Source of the DNA: JABCYV01 sp963729325
GTDB lineage: Bacteria > Acidobacteriota > Terriglobia > Terriglobales > Acidobacteriaceae
Direction of reading: 5' to 3'
Assembly: GCA_963729325.1 (NCBI GenBank)
Contig: CAVSNS010000033.1
Location: forward strand, 1-64,000
DNA: 64,000 bases
Position numbers and translations under genes: made by a program. The number at the start of each line of letters is the position of its first letter. Position 1 is the first letter of the stretch. Shown here in pieces: positions 45,901 to 56,500 of this stretch. The notes beneath the pieces were generated by a model, which was not told the DNA's origin, made no database searches, and saw only the letters and a list, made by a program, of their open reading frames with translations.

Positions 45901-46302
45901 CTAACTGGAAGATGAGGTGGCTTCGAGCGCTTTTTCGGAACTGGAACTAGGTGAGCTCACCGCGGAAGAGTCCAGAAATTTCTTCAGGTCATTTTCAAGT
46001 TTGCGACGGTTTTCTTCTTCAAGCTCGGTGAACTCGAATGGTTGCAGACAGCCTTGCGTAGCCCACATCGGAAACATCATTACAGCCTTGCTCCGCACCG
46101 TGCAATTCCCAACATGAAACATCACCTCAACCTTGATTCCCTCGTCAAGCGGTTTCTCCATATGCAACAACCCTCCAGTAATGGAAAGTTGATGCAGCCG
46201 GGCCCGAACTTGCCGGCCGCTTTCTAGACGGACGAGCGCCAACACAGTTCCTGCCAGTTTCACCCGTGGGGCGCGCCTTCCGTTATCTGCTTGGCGAGAC
46301 AT
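45901..46302 (-). CDS. PilZ-domain protein
   Basis: 133 residues. N-terminal RRAPRVKLAGTVLALVR gives the RxxxR half of a c-di-GMP site, and HQLSITGGLLHM supplies a D/NxSxxG-like motif with Ser-x-x-Gly; the strands VMFHVGNCTVRSKAVMMF complete the barrel. A Ser-rich tail (SSAVSSPSSSSEK) follows. It may bind cyclic di-GMP, though the first residue of the second motif is Leu rather than Asp/Asn, so binding is uncertain. It ends seven bases after the NTF2-like gene on the other strand and is divergent from another PilZ protein. Confidence 0.75.
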   Translation of the reverse strand: MSRQADNGRRAPRVKLAGTVLALVRLESGRQVRARLHQLSITGGLLHMEKPLDEGIKVEVMFHVGNCTVRSKAVMMFPMWATQGCLQPFEFTELEEENRRKLENDLKKFLDSSAVSSPSSSSEKALEATSSSS

Positions 46303-46486
46303 CAGTTCGTTCTTAACTATGACATTTGACGCCCGGTGGTACGAGATTACGAAAGATCGACGTTAACGGATGGCGCCTGGTGAGCCTGATTCGTCTTTTA
46401 TTCGCCATAAAAGGCTCAGGAGTAAGTGCAAACGGATTACTGGGGTCACTTTACGCACGCGTTTCACCACCGTAAGCTGCGATCTT

Positions 46487-47167
46487 ATGGCGCTCAATGC
46501 CCTGCTAATGTGCCGGGAGCAACAGTCTCTGAAAATGCTGGCGACGGCTCTGGACGAATTTGAAATCGATCAAGAAATATGCTCCTCCGCGCACGAGACC
46601 ATCGAACTGATAACACAGGGGCGCTACTCTGCGCTGGTCCTCGACTTTGACCTACCAAGCGCCGCGCTGGTGGCGCGGATGGCGCGAATTACGCCGTCAC
46701 GTCGAAGGCCGGTGATTTTCGCCATGATTGGCGCGTCAACCGCTATCGCGGGAACATTTCAAGCCGGGGCCAATTTTGTTCTCTACAAACCGCTGGTATT
46801 CGAGCAGCTTGTACGTTCGTTCCGCGCTGGCCGGGGTTTCATGCAGCCGGACCGCCGCCAATCCTCGCGGCAGAAGCTTGAGGCCTTGGTCTACCTGCAG
46901 TTCGGCATTGCCGCTTTGCCGGCGATGGTACTGGATCTCAATGAGCAGGGGATGTCACTGCAGGTGCCAGAACCGCTGCCGCCGGTTCAGAGCGTGCCGT
47001 TCCGTTTCGTATTGCCTGGCAGCTCATACATGGTGGAAGGAACCGGCGACGTGATTTGGGCGGATGATTGCGGGCGCATGGGAATGCTTTTCTCTCAGCT
47101 CGCGCCGGCCTCACGAAAGCAGCTGCAAAACTGGCTTGGCAAACGAAGCTCCAAGAAACGGAGCTAA
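46487..47167 (+). CDS. Receiver-like/PilZ fusion protein
   Basis: 226 residues from ATG 46487 (the frame is open from 46370 but not family-like). The N-terminal half is a receiver-like fold: LNALLMCREQQSLKMLATAL, a candidate phospho-acceptor Asp in ALVLDFDLPS and Lys in FVLYKPL; the acidic pair that binds Mg is not obvious, so phosphorylation is doubtful. The C-terminal half, from about residue 125, is PilZ-like (RRQSSRQKLEALVYLQFG and LDLNEQGMSL). Likely a c-di-GMP-responsive or regulatory adaptor; the neighbouring PilZ gene is divergent. Confidence 0.7.
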   Translation: MALNALLMCREQQSLKMLATALDEFEIDQEICSSAHETIELITQGRYSALVLDFDLPSAALVARMARITPSRRRPVIFAMIGASTAIAGTFQAGANFVLYKPLVFEQLVRSFRAGRGFMQPDRRQSSRQKLEALVYLQFGIAALPAMVLDLNEQGMSLQVPEPLPPVQSVPFRFVLPGSSYMVEGTGDVIWADDCGRMGMLFSQLAPASRKQLQNWLGKRSSKKRS

Positions 47168-47312
47168 TGTCCGCACGGCCACACGATCCGAACGAACCCA
47201 CCGCACCCAGTCGGCTTCGCACTGATCAACATTTCTGAGTGTGACACCTGAGAAACGGGCGGGTTGTAACCGCAGCTACATGCTAGACTCGCGTCTCTCC
47301 TGATAGACGCGT

Positions 47313-48728
47313 ATGTCCGAACTGGCAATCCTTTCTGCGGTTTCGATGGCTGAGCAAATTCGCCAGAAAAAACTATCTCCGGTCGAATTAGTCGAAGCGC
47401 ATCTGCAGCGGATTGAACGACTGAATCCTGAACTGAACGCCTTCGTTCAAGTGGACGTGGAAGGCGCTCGTCGCCAGGCCCACGCGGCTGAGATTGCGGT
47501 GTCCCGCAAGCAAAACCTCGGTCCCCTGCACGGTGTGCCAGTGAGCATCAAGAGTTCCATTGAAGTAGCAGGATTGCGTTGTGAAGCGGGTACAAAATTG
47601 CGCGCCGGTTACGTCGCTCAGCAGGACGCGCCACTGGTCTCGCGACTGCGCCACGCGGGCGCAATTATTCTCGGGACAACAAATTGTGCTGAACTGCTCA
47701 TGGCCTGGGAGACCGACAATCTTCTCTACGGCCGCACTAACAATCCTTGGGATTTATCGCGAACGCCTGGCGGCTCGAGCGGTGGGGAGGCCGCAGCCAT
47801 CGCTTCTGGATGTTCCGCAGGTGGCGTCGGCAGTGATGGCGGAGGATCGATTCGCGTGCCCGCACACTTCAGCGGAATATGCGGACTCAAGCCCACACCT
47901 GGCCGTGTCCCGGCGACCGGACATTTCCCGAAGTCCGTCGGACCATCCGGGCTCATCGGTGTAGTGGGACCGATGGCGCGAACCGTGTCTGATTTGAAGG
48001 TGCTGTTCGAAACCATGCAGGGCGCCGATGAGGGTGATCCCTCGGCCGCACCCGTGCCGGTGCGTTGGCCAGGGAAGAATGGACTGAAGAGGGTCGGGAT
48101 CGGATATTTCGAGGATGACGACCGCACTCCTGTGACTCCGGAAACGCGAGCGGCCGTGCGGGCGGCTGCGAACGCTTTGCGGTGCGCCGGATTTCAGGTC
48201 GAGTGTTTTCGTCCGGAGGGACTCGAATTGGCGCGGCAACTGTGGTGGAAGTTTTTTGGAATCGCCGGCGGAATGCTCCTAGGTCCGCTAATAGGCGGAC
48301 ATGAATCCGATCTCAGCCCGATTCTCAAAGAGTTTGCCAGTTGGGTCGCTGCAGAACGCCCACATACTGGCGAGTCGTTGCTCGATGCTTGGATCCAGCG
48401 TGACGAGGTGCGAGGGCGCGTCTTGGCCCAGATGCGAGAGTACCCCGTGCTCCTGTGTCCAGTGGCTTCCATTCCCGCCTTCAAGCACGGCGAGCGCAGC
48501 TGGAAGATCGATGGCCAAACCGTCCAATACCTCGACGCTTGGAGCTACACCGAGTGGTTCAATCTATTGGGAATGCCGGCCGCGGTAGTGCCGGTAGGAA
48601 GGTCATCGGAAGGACTGCCAATCGGAGTGCAAATCATTACGCGCCCCTGGGAAGAAGAATTGGCATTGGCTGTTGCCGCTATCATCGATGAGGAATGTGG
48701 CGGATGGCAGAGGCCGCCCATCAATTAG
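47313..48728 (+). CDS. Amidase signature-family hydrolase
   Basis: 471 residues. The Ser-cis-Ser-Lys triad is visible: Lys in PVSIKSSIEV, the GGSSGGEAAAIASG glycine-serine region, and the nucleophile Ser in SDGGGSIRVPAHFSGICGLKPT. It lacks the N-terminal signal of exported amidases and the GatB partner is absent nearby, so it is a stand-alone amidase rather than a sure GatA. The substrate could be short amides. The start is ATG 47313; the frame is intact. Confidence 0.88.
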   Translation: MSELAILSAVSMAEQIRQKKLSPVELVEAHLQRIERLNPELNAFVQVDVEGARRQAHAAEIAVSRKQNLGPLHGVPVSIKSSIEVAGLRCEAGTKLRAGYVAQQDAPLVSRLRHAGAIILGTTNCAELLMAWETDNLLYGRTNNPWDLSRTPGGSSGGEAAAIASGCSAGGVGSDGGGSIRVPAHFSGICGLKPTPGRVPATGHFPKSVGPSGLIGVVGPMARTVSDLKVLFETMQGADEGDPSAAPVPVRWPGKNGLKRVGIGYFEDDDRTPVTPETRAAVRAAANALRCAGFQVECFRPEGLELARQLWWKFFGIAGGMLLGPLIGGHESDLSPILKEFASWVAAERPHTGESLLDAWIQRDEVRGRVLAQMREYPVLLCPVASIPAFKHGERSWKIDGQTVQYLDAWSYTEWFNLLGMPAAVVPVGRSSEGLPIGVQIITRPWEEELALAVAAIIDEECGGWQRPPIN

Positions 48729-48865
48729 GGTCGCCGCAACTTCTCTCAACTGCTCCTAGTGGTTTTATACTATTTCCGTAATTCCCTGACATAGATAGCT
48801 TTTGTGGGCGTACGAGTTCTCTTGAAGCTCGGCCATGTAAACGATGGCCTGACGCTGCATCTGCG

Positions 48866-51720
48866 ATGCCACCAATTTCCGAAGGTTCCGCCAGCCGTCA
48901 CGTACTTCCGGGGCTACTCGTCTTTCTCTTCATTTCCGCGGCCTATCTTTATACGTTTCCCCAACCAAATGTTTTCTATGCCGTAATCGTTCTGCTGCAT
49001 GCCGTCACAGGAGTTGTCGCCTCGGTCATGCTCGCTGTTGCGCTGTATGGGCTGCTCCGAAACGGAAACTTGGCCACGCGCATAGGCTGGTTGCTGATAG
49101 GCGGCGGAGCAATTTCAGGGCTGATCCTGATTAAGATCGGAACGCCTCGGGCGGAATGGAACTGGCTGTATTTCCATATTTTGGTGTCCTTGGCTGGTGT
49201 GGGCAATCTATTTGCGGAATGGGCGGGGAAGAGGGGTTGGCTGGCCCCGGGGGCCGGTCTCGCGATCGGACGCATTGCAATCTGCCTGCTCGCGCTGGCT
49301 GGGCTTGGCTATTGTGCTCACTACGTTCGGGAATCACGCTGGCAGAAGCATGCGCGGATTGAGAACCCTCTAATGCCGCCGGCCACGATGAACGAAGAGG
49401 GCGACGGTCCCACCGGTCCGTTTTTTCCCAGCTCCGCCCAGGTTTATGGTGGACAGAAAATCCCCAGCAAATTCTTCATGGAGTCGGAATCTTGCAAGCG
49501 TTGTCATGAAGACGTCTACAACCAGTGGTTCAGCTCGGCGCACCATTTTTCGTCGTTCAATAATCAGTGGTACCGCAAGAGCATCGAGTATATGCAGGAC
49601 ACGATTGGTACTGGGCCCTCAAAATGGTGCGGAGGCTGTCACGATCCGGCCGTGCTCTACAGCGGATTGATGGACACTCCCATCAAGCAGATTGTGCATC
49701 GTCCCGAGTCGCAAGCCGGACTAGGCTGCATGATGTGCCATTCCATCGCCGACGTGAAGAGCACGATGGGTCAGGGTGATTTCTATCTCGAATATCCCAA
49801 GCTGCATGAGCTGGCCGCGACGCAGAATCCGGTAGCGCGAGCATTGCACGATTTTCTGGTGAAGCTTAATCCCGAACCGCACCGGCGTGTGTTTCTGAAA
49901 CCATTCATGCGCGAACAGACTGCTGAGTTTTGCTCAAGCTGCCACAAAGTTCACCTTGATGTTCCGGTGAACCATTACCGCTGGTTCCGCGGCTTCAACG
50001 AATACGACAATTGGCAGGCCAGCGGAGTGTCCGGACAGGGCGCGCGATCTTTTTACTATCCCCCCAAACCAGCGCAGTGCGCCGATTGTCACATGCCGCT
50101 GACTCCTTCCAGGGATTTCGGCAATATTAATGGTGTCGTGCATTCACATCGCTTTCCCGGCGCCAACACCGCCTTGCCGACAGCAAACGAAGATGCTGAA
50201 CAGCTCAGAATTACGGAAGACTTTTTGAAGAACAAGGATTTGACTGTCGATATATTCGCCCTCTCTCCGGCGCGGGCCGAACCGAAAACAGGCGCGGTCA
50301 GCCAATCTGAACTCTCCACCACCTTCGCTGTCGGCGAGGAGGCGGAGGCTAAGATTACTCCTGCGGTGGAAGCGGAGGTGTCTCCTGTTACGGCGCCTTT
50401 GGACCGTGTACAGCCCATACTTCGACGTGGCGACACCGTGCGTCTGGATGTCGTGGTTCGCACAAAGAAGGTTGGGCACTTTTTCCCCGGCGGAACGGTC
50501 GACGCCTACGACACCTGGCTAGAGCTCAAGGGCACGGACGACAAGGGCCAAACCGTCTTCTGGAGTGGAATGGTAGAAGACAACGGCAAAGGCCCGGTGG
50601 AAAAAGGCGCGCACTTCTACCGCTCACTACAACTGGATGCGCACGGCAATCGGATCAACAAGCGCAACGCCTGGGCCACGCGTGCCGTGGTTTACGTGCA
50701 TCTGATTCCGCCAGGCGCCGCGGACACGGTTCATTACCGGCTGCATATTCCGGCGAACGCAGGAGACAAAATAACCCTGCACGCGCGCCTGTGCTATCGC
50801 AAGTTCGCCTGGTGGAATACGCAATTCTCATTCGCCGGCGTTCCTGATTCGAGCCAGCCCCAGGCAGTTACGCCGGATTATGACGACAGAAAGTTCTCGT
50901 TCATCGCACCCCTCACGGGCGTATCGGCCAAACGTGAGCAGATCCCTGATCTTCCAATTGTCGCCCTTGCGGAAGACGAAGTTAGGTTAAACGTCGCCGG
51001 CCACAAGGCAGGCGAGCCGCCGCCCAAAGTGATTCTTCAGGTTGATGATTGGCAGCGGTGGAACGACTACGGGATCGGACTCTTTCTGCAGGGCGATTTG
51101 AAGGGGGCAGCAGTCGCCTTCCAAAAGGTAACGGAAATCGATCCGAAGAATCCAGATGGCTGGGTTAATCTCGGCCGCGCAGCCGTGCAAGAAGGTGATA
51201 TGGATCGAGCCCGTGCAGTCCTGGAAAAGGCATTGACTCTGAGTCCAGAGTTGGCTCGCGCCCACTTTTTTTACGCCAAAGTCCTGCGCAGTGACGGCAA
51301 CTATGAGGGTGCTGCCGATCATCTGCGAAAAGTCTTGGCGCAGTATCCCCGAGACCGGGTTGCGCTCAATGACCTCGGGCGAATCCTCTTCCTACAACGC
51401 AAGTACGCTGACGCAGTGAAGGATACTGCGACTCCGTGCTGGCGGTTGATCCTGAAGACTTGCAAGCACACTACAATTTGATGCTCTGCTATAACGGCTT
51501 GGGAAATGAAAAGCAGGCTCACGAACACCAGGTCCGCTATTTGCGTTTCAAGGCCGATGAGGCTTCGCAGGCTATCACCGGGCCTTTCCGGCAACTCAAT
51601 CCCGAGGACAACAACGAGCGCCAGGCGATTCACGAACATGTCTCCGTGCCGCTGGCCGGGTTGCAAACGAAGGCAACTGTTGTTAAAGCAGCTAGGGTAG
51701 CGGTCAGGGCGTCCAAATAA
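48866..51720 (+). CDS. Membrane pentaheme cytochrome c with C-terminal TPR domain (frameshifted)
   Basis: About 950 residues. Five TM helices lie in residues 13-150. Five CXXCH heme sites follow: CKRCH 210, CGGCH 255, CMMCH 288, CSSCH 356 and CADCH 405, matching the cytochrome c554/c552-type (multiheme, likely periplasmic). From about 430 a beta domain precedes TPR repeats (AVAFQKVTEIDPKNPDGWVNLGRAAVQEG and the next two). The frame changes near 51430 and continues as SVLAVDPEDLQAHYNLMLCYNGLGN to a stop at 51718-51720, which overlaps the ATG of the next gene. It may move electrons across or along the membrane; partners are the FG-GAP proteins downstream. Confidence 0.85.
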
Positions 51721-53462
51721 TGCGCAACATCCTTGCATCCCTCGTCCGTCTTCGTCCTCCTTGCAGCCGTAACCGCCACGGCTCAGCACATTCAATTCCG
51801 CGATATCACTGCTCAAGCTGGGATTCATTTCGTCCACAACAATGGCGCGTTCGGAAAGAAATATCTTCCAGAGACAATGGGTCCAGGCTGCGCCTTTATC
51901 GACTACGACAACGATGGCTGGCCTGACATTCTGTTGGTGAACGGCGAAAACTGGCCTGGACATCAGGGCGCAGACGTCAACTCTCAAGCTTTACCACAAC
52001 AATCACGATGGCACTTTCACAGATGTGACGAGCAAAGCCGGCCTCGCAGTCCCCATGTTCGGGATGGGGGTTGCCGTGGGCGATTACGACAACGACGGCT
52101 TCGACGATATCTTCATCACCGCGCTTGGCCAGAGCCATCTTTTTCACAACAATGGCAACGGAACGTTTACTGATGTGACCAAGTCTGCCGGCCTGTGGGG
52201 GCCGAATGAATTCTCCACCGGCGCTGCCTGGGTGGATTACGATCGCGACGGCAAACTCGACCTGGTCGTCGCCAACTATGTTCAGTGGTCTGTCCCCGGA
52301 GATCTCTACTGCACGCTGGACGGCGCGCACAAATCCTATTGCACGCCGGAGTCCTACAAAGGATCATCGGCGCGGCTGTGGCACAACCTAGGCGGAGGCA
52401 GATTCGAAGATGCCACTCAGAAGGCAAATTTCTACGATCCGACTTCCAAGAGCCTTGGTGTGGCGATTCTCGACTACAACGGCGACGGTTGGCCCGATAT
52501 CCTGCTGGCCAACGACACCCAGCCGAACAAACTGTATCTCAACAAGCGTGACGGGACGTTCGAAGAGAAAGCCGTCTCTGCGGGAATTGCTTTCAGCGAA
52601 GATGGCGTAGCCCGCGCCGGCATGGGCGTTGACACTGGCGATTACGATCGCTCCGGCCATCCCAGTATCATCATCACCAATTTTGCCAACCAGATGCTCT
52701 CGCTCTACCACAATGAGGGAAGTGGCTTGTTCGTCGACGAGGCCCCTCGCTCGGATGTAGGTCGCGCCACCCTCGTGACTCTCGGCTTCGGATGTTTCTT
52801 CTTTGACTATGACAACGACGGTTGGCCTGACATCTTTGTGGCCGACGGACACATCGAGGACCAGATCGAACGAGTGCAGAAACGTGTCAGTTATGCCGAA
52901 CCGCCCCATTTGTTCCGCAATCTGGGTGGCGGTAAGTTTCAGGAGGTTACGGAATCTCTAGGCGCGGCATTTGCGCGTCCCAAAGTCGCGCGGGGCGCGG
53001 CTTACGCTGATATCGACAATGACGGTGCGCTAGATATATTGGTCAGCACCAACGGCGGTCGCGCCGTACTTGTTTCATAACGAAGGTGGAACTAACCATA
53101 GCTTGCGCATAAAACTGCTGGGGACAAGATCCAACCGTGACGGTATCGGCACTGTCGTCCGTGTGAGCAACGCCAAAGATCAACAATGGCAGATGCTCCG
53201 CAGCGGTTCGAGCTACTTGTCTCAGAGTGAATTAGTGCTGACCTTCGGACTCGGCAACCAGGCCAAGGCGGATTCACTCGAAGTGCAATGGCCGAGTGGG
53301 CAAGTTGACAAGCTGTCGAACATAAACGGCGATCAGACTGTTACTATCCAGGAAGGGAAAGGCGTTGTCGCTTCGCGGCCATACGACAAGCCGGCAACCG
53401 GACACATGCAACGGACAACTGGAAAGGGCACGACTTCAGTCGTGCCGAAGAAGGGTTCTTAA
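51720..53462 (+). CDS. FG-GAP/VCBS repeat and ASPIC/UnbV-domain (CRTAC1-like) exported protein (frameshifted)
   Basis: About 580 residues. ATG 51720 overlaps the cytochrome stop; a signal peptide (LASLV...FVLLAAVTATAQ) is split by an indel near 51750. Calcium-binding loops of FG-GAP repeats recur: DYDNDGWPDILL, DYDNDGFDDIFI, DYDRDGKLDLVV, DYNGDGWPDILL, DYDNDGWPDIFV. The last 130 residues are ASPIC/UnbV (LRIKLLGTRSNRDGIGTVVRV, LTFGLGNQAKADSLEVQWPSG). Extra bases near 51988 and 53072 shift the frame. The final residues and the stop come from a hairpin repeat at 53427-53481. Confidence 0.85.
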
Positions 53463-53481
53463 AAGAAGGGGCTTTAGCCCC
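53427..53481. repeat. Paired hairpin repeat overlapping the end of the CRTAC1-like gene
   Basis: GGCACGACTTCAGTCGTGCC at 53427-53446 is a perfect stem-loop and GGGGCTTTAGCCCC at 53468-53481 a second. The two-hairpin arrangement resembles REP-type elements common in Acidobacteriota. It encodes the last about 13 residues and stop of the gene on its left and may also end transcription weakly. Confidence 0.5.
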
Positions 53482-53503
53482 TGATGGCAGGGCTCTCGCG
53501 TTC

Positions 53504-56500
53504 ATGAGATCCATTTCCGCCGTTTTCGCTTCAGTTGTGTTGCTGTTTACATTTGGCATCTTGGCTGCTGCTCCACAAAATTCCTCGAGTCCAAATCCTA
53601 CCAGCGACGCTGCCCGCCTCAACAATCTAGGCGCTGCCTACATGAATCAGCAGCTCTTCGAGAAAGGTCTCAAAGCCTTTCAAGATGCCGCTGCGCTCGA
53701 CCCTAATCTACAGATCGCCAAGTTGAACCAGGGCATTGCGCTGCTTAACCTGGCACGCATCGAGCCCGCGAAACAACTTCTTGAAGACGCGGTCAAACGC
53801 AATCCAAACGACGCTCACGCGTGGTTCAACCTCGGGCTGCTGTATAAAAATTCCGACAACGCACAAGGCGCCGTGGATGCTTTCCACCGGGTCATCGCAA
53901 TAGACCCCAACGACGCTGACACCTGGTACTTCCTCGGCGCGACCTACAGCCAGCTCAAGCAATATCCGCAGGCGATCGACGCTTTCCAGCACGCCCTCAA
54001 GCTAAACCCGTTGCACGCCTCGGCTCAATTCGGTATCTCGCGCGCCTACCAACAGTCGGGCGACACCACACACGCCCGCGAACATCTGCAACTCTTTCAG
54101 CACATTACTCAGAACAAACTGGGCTCGCCCATCGGTTTGGCCTACGGTGAGCAGGGCCAGTACTCGCGGGCGGAGGAATCGGCCCTCGCGCCGACGAAAG
54201 TCCCGCCGCAGATTCCGGTGGAGTTTGTGGACGTGACGGAGCAGGTCGGACTGCTGACAAAATCCTCAGCCACGACCACAAACGATTTGGCTTCGTATCT
54301 TGGTCCTGGCGCATGCTTTCTTGACTATGACAGCGACGGCCGCCTGGATATTTTTCTTCCCGACAATGGTCCTCAGGGCGGCATGGCGCTTTATCACAAC
54401 CTGGGAAACGGCAAGTTTGAAGACGTCACCAAGCAAGCTGGACTCGACCCCAAGCTGCATGCTATCGGCTGCACTGCAGGCGATTATGACAATGATGGTG
54501 CAACCGATCTGGCTGTTAGTTTCAAGGACCGGGTACTGTTGCTGCACAACGAAAAGAATGGCACGTTTAGAGACGCCACCGAAGCCGCTGGTATCCGAAG
54601 CGCCGTCGCCACGGATCCCTTCCCCGCTTTCAATGTTGGCCTCACGTTCATTGATTACGACCACGACGGCGATTTGGATTTGTACATTAGCCGTTACAGC
54701 GCTGGCCAAGATTTTGATCCACGCCTACAGCATACGGGAGGAATCGCTGGCAGCGTAGCCGGCCGCTACAACACTATGTGGCGGAACAATGGAAATGGCA
54801 GCTTTACCGATGTCACCGGAGACACTGGACTCGATGAAATGAGCCTCACGTCTGTAGGGACGGACTATAACAATGATCGCGCCGTCGATGTCGTCCTAAG
54901 CAGTCGGACAGTGTTCGAAAATCCACGCGAAGGGAAGTTCGTACGTCGCGAAGTCTGGCCGTCGGAGATGCCTGGGGCAGCAGTCGGCATCGCCGTCCTC
55001 GATTTCAACCACGACGGCTGGATGGATCTCGCCTTCACACATTGGGGTGCGCCTGGTCTCACGCTCTGGCGCAACAATCAGGGCAAGAGTTTCGAACAGG
55101 TTGAGCTTCCGAAAACCGACTGGGTTCGTGCTTTTGGTGTCGCCGCGATCGACTATGACAATGACGGCTGGGTGGACCTTGTCGCAGTCGGCGAAACTGC
55201 TGATGGTAAGGGAGAAGTAAGCCTGTTCCGCAATCTCGGCCCGGATGGTTTCAAAGACGTCACAGCCGACGTCGGACTCGACAAGATCAGCCTGAAGGAC
55301 CCGCGTGCCATCATCGACGGAGACTATGACAACGATGGCGCCACTGACCTGCTCATCACCCAGAACCGTGGCCCCGCCGTCCTGCTGAAAAACGAGGGAG
55401 GCAACAAAAACCACTGGCTACGCCTGGCACTGAGAGGTCTGAACGATAACAAGAGCGCCATCGGAACCAAGGTGGAAGTCTTCTCTGACGGCATCCGCCA
55501 GAAATTTGAGATCTACGGCTCATCCGGATATCTCGGCCAGAATTCGCTGTACCTCACCGTCGGCCTCGGCCAAGCGAAGGAAGCCGACGTCGTGCGCATG
55601 CTCTGGCCCACTGGAGTCCTTCAGGATGAAATCGAAGTAACAGCCGACCGCGAACACTCCTACACCGAACTGGACCGCCGCGGCAGCTCCTGCCCCACCC
55701 TATTCGTGTGGGATGGCCATCACTATGCACTGGTCGGCGACATGCTCGGAGCCGGAGTCGTTGGTCATTGGATTGGGCCCGCACAGCGCAATATTCCGCG
55801 TCCTACTGAATACATCAAGGTAGATCGCCAGACGCTCCGCGAGAAGAACGGCAAGCTGAGTCTTCGCTTCATGGAGCCTCTGGAAGAAGTCGTGTATCTC
55901 GACCAGGTGCGTCTGTTTGCGGTGGATCATCCAGCCACGTTCGATGTCTATCCCAACGAATACTTCGCTTCCAGCCCGCCGTACCCGGCGTTCAAAGTGA
56001 TCGCCAGCCGCAACCCGCACCCGCCCGCCAGCGCACGGGACGACCGTGGGCATGACGTTCTTCCCGATCTTCTGGCTCATCGATATTTCGGCGAGTTCGA
56101 ATTACTTCCATTTCACGGCTTCACCAAACTGCACAGCCTCGAACTTGATCTCGGCGAACCGTATCGTGGCGGTCCGCTCTGGTTACTGCTTCACGGCGAG
56201 GTCGAGTACTTCACCGCGACCAGCATGTTTGCGGCCTATCAGGCCGGAGTCGAGGGTGTCCCACCCTACGTAGAAGCGCAAGACGGGAGCGGGAAGTGGC
56301 AGCGAGTCATTGACGACATGGGCTTTCCCGCTGGCGGCGCGCGTACTATGACTGCCGACCTGACAGACAAATTGCCGCAGGGCACGCAGCGTATCCGCAT
56401 CTCGACCAATCTGCAGATTTATTGGGACAGTATTCTGATCAGCCGCACTGAGCAAGACCAGAATGTCCGGCTCACGGCAGTTCCGCTAGCTCGTGCTGAT

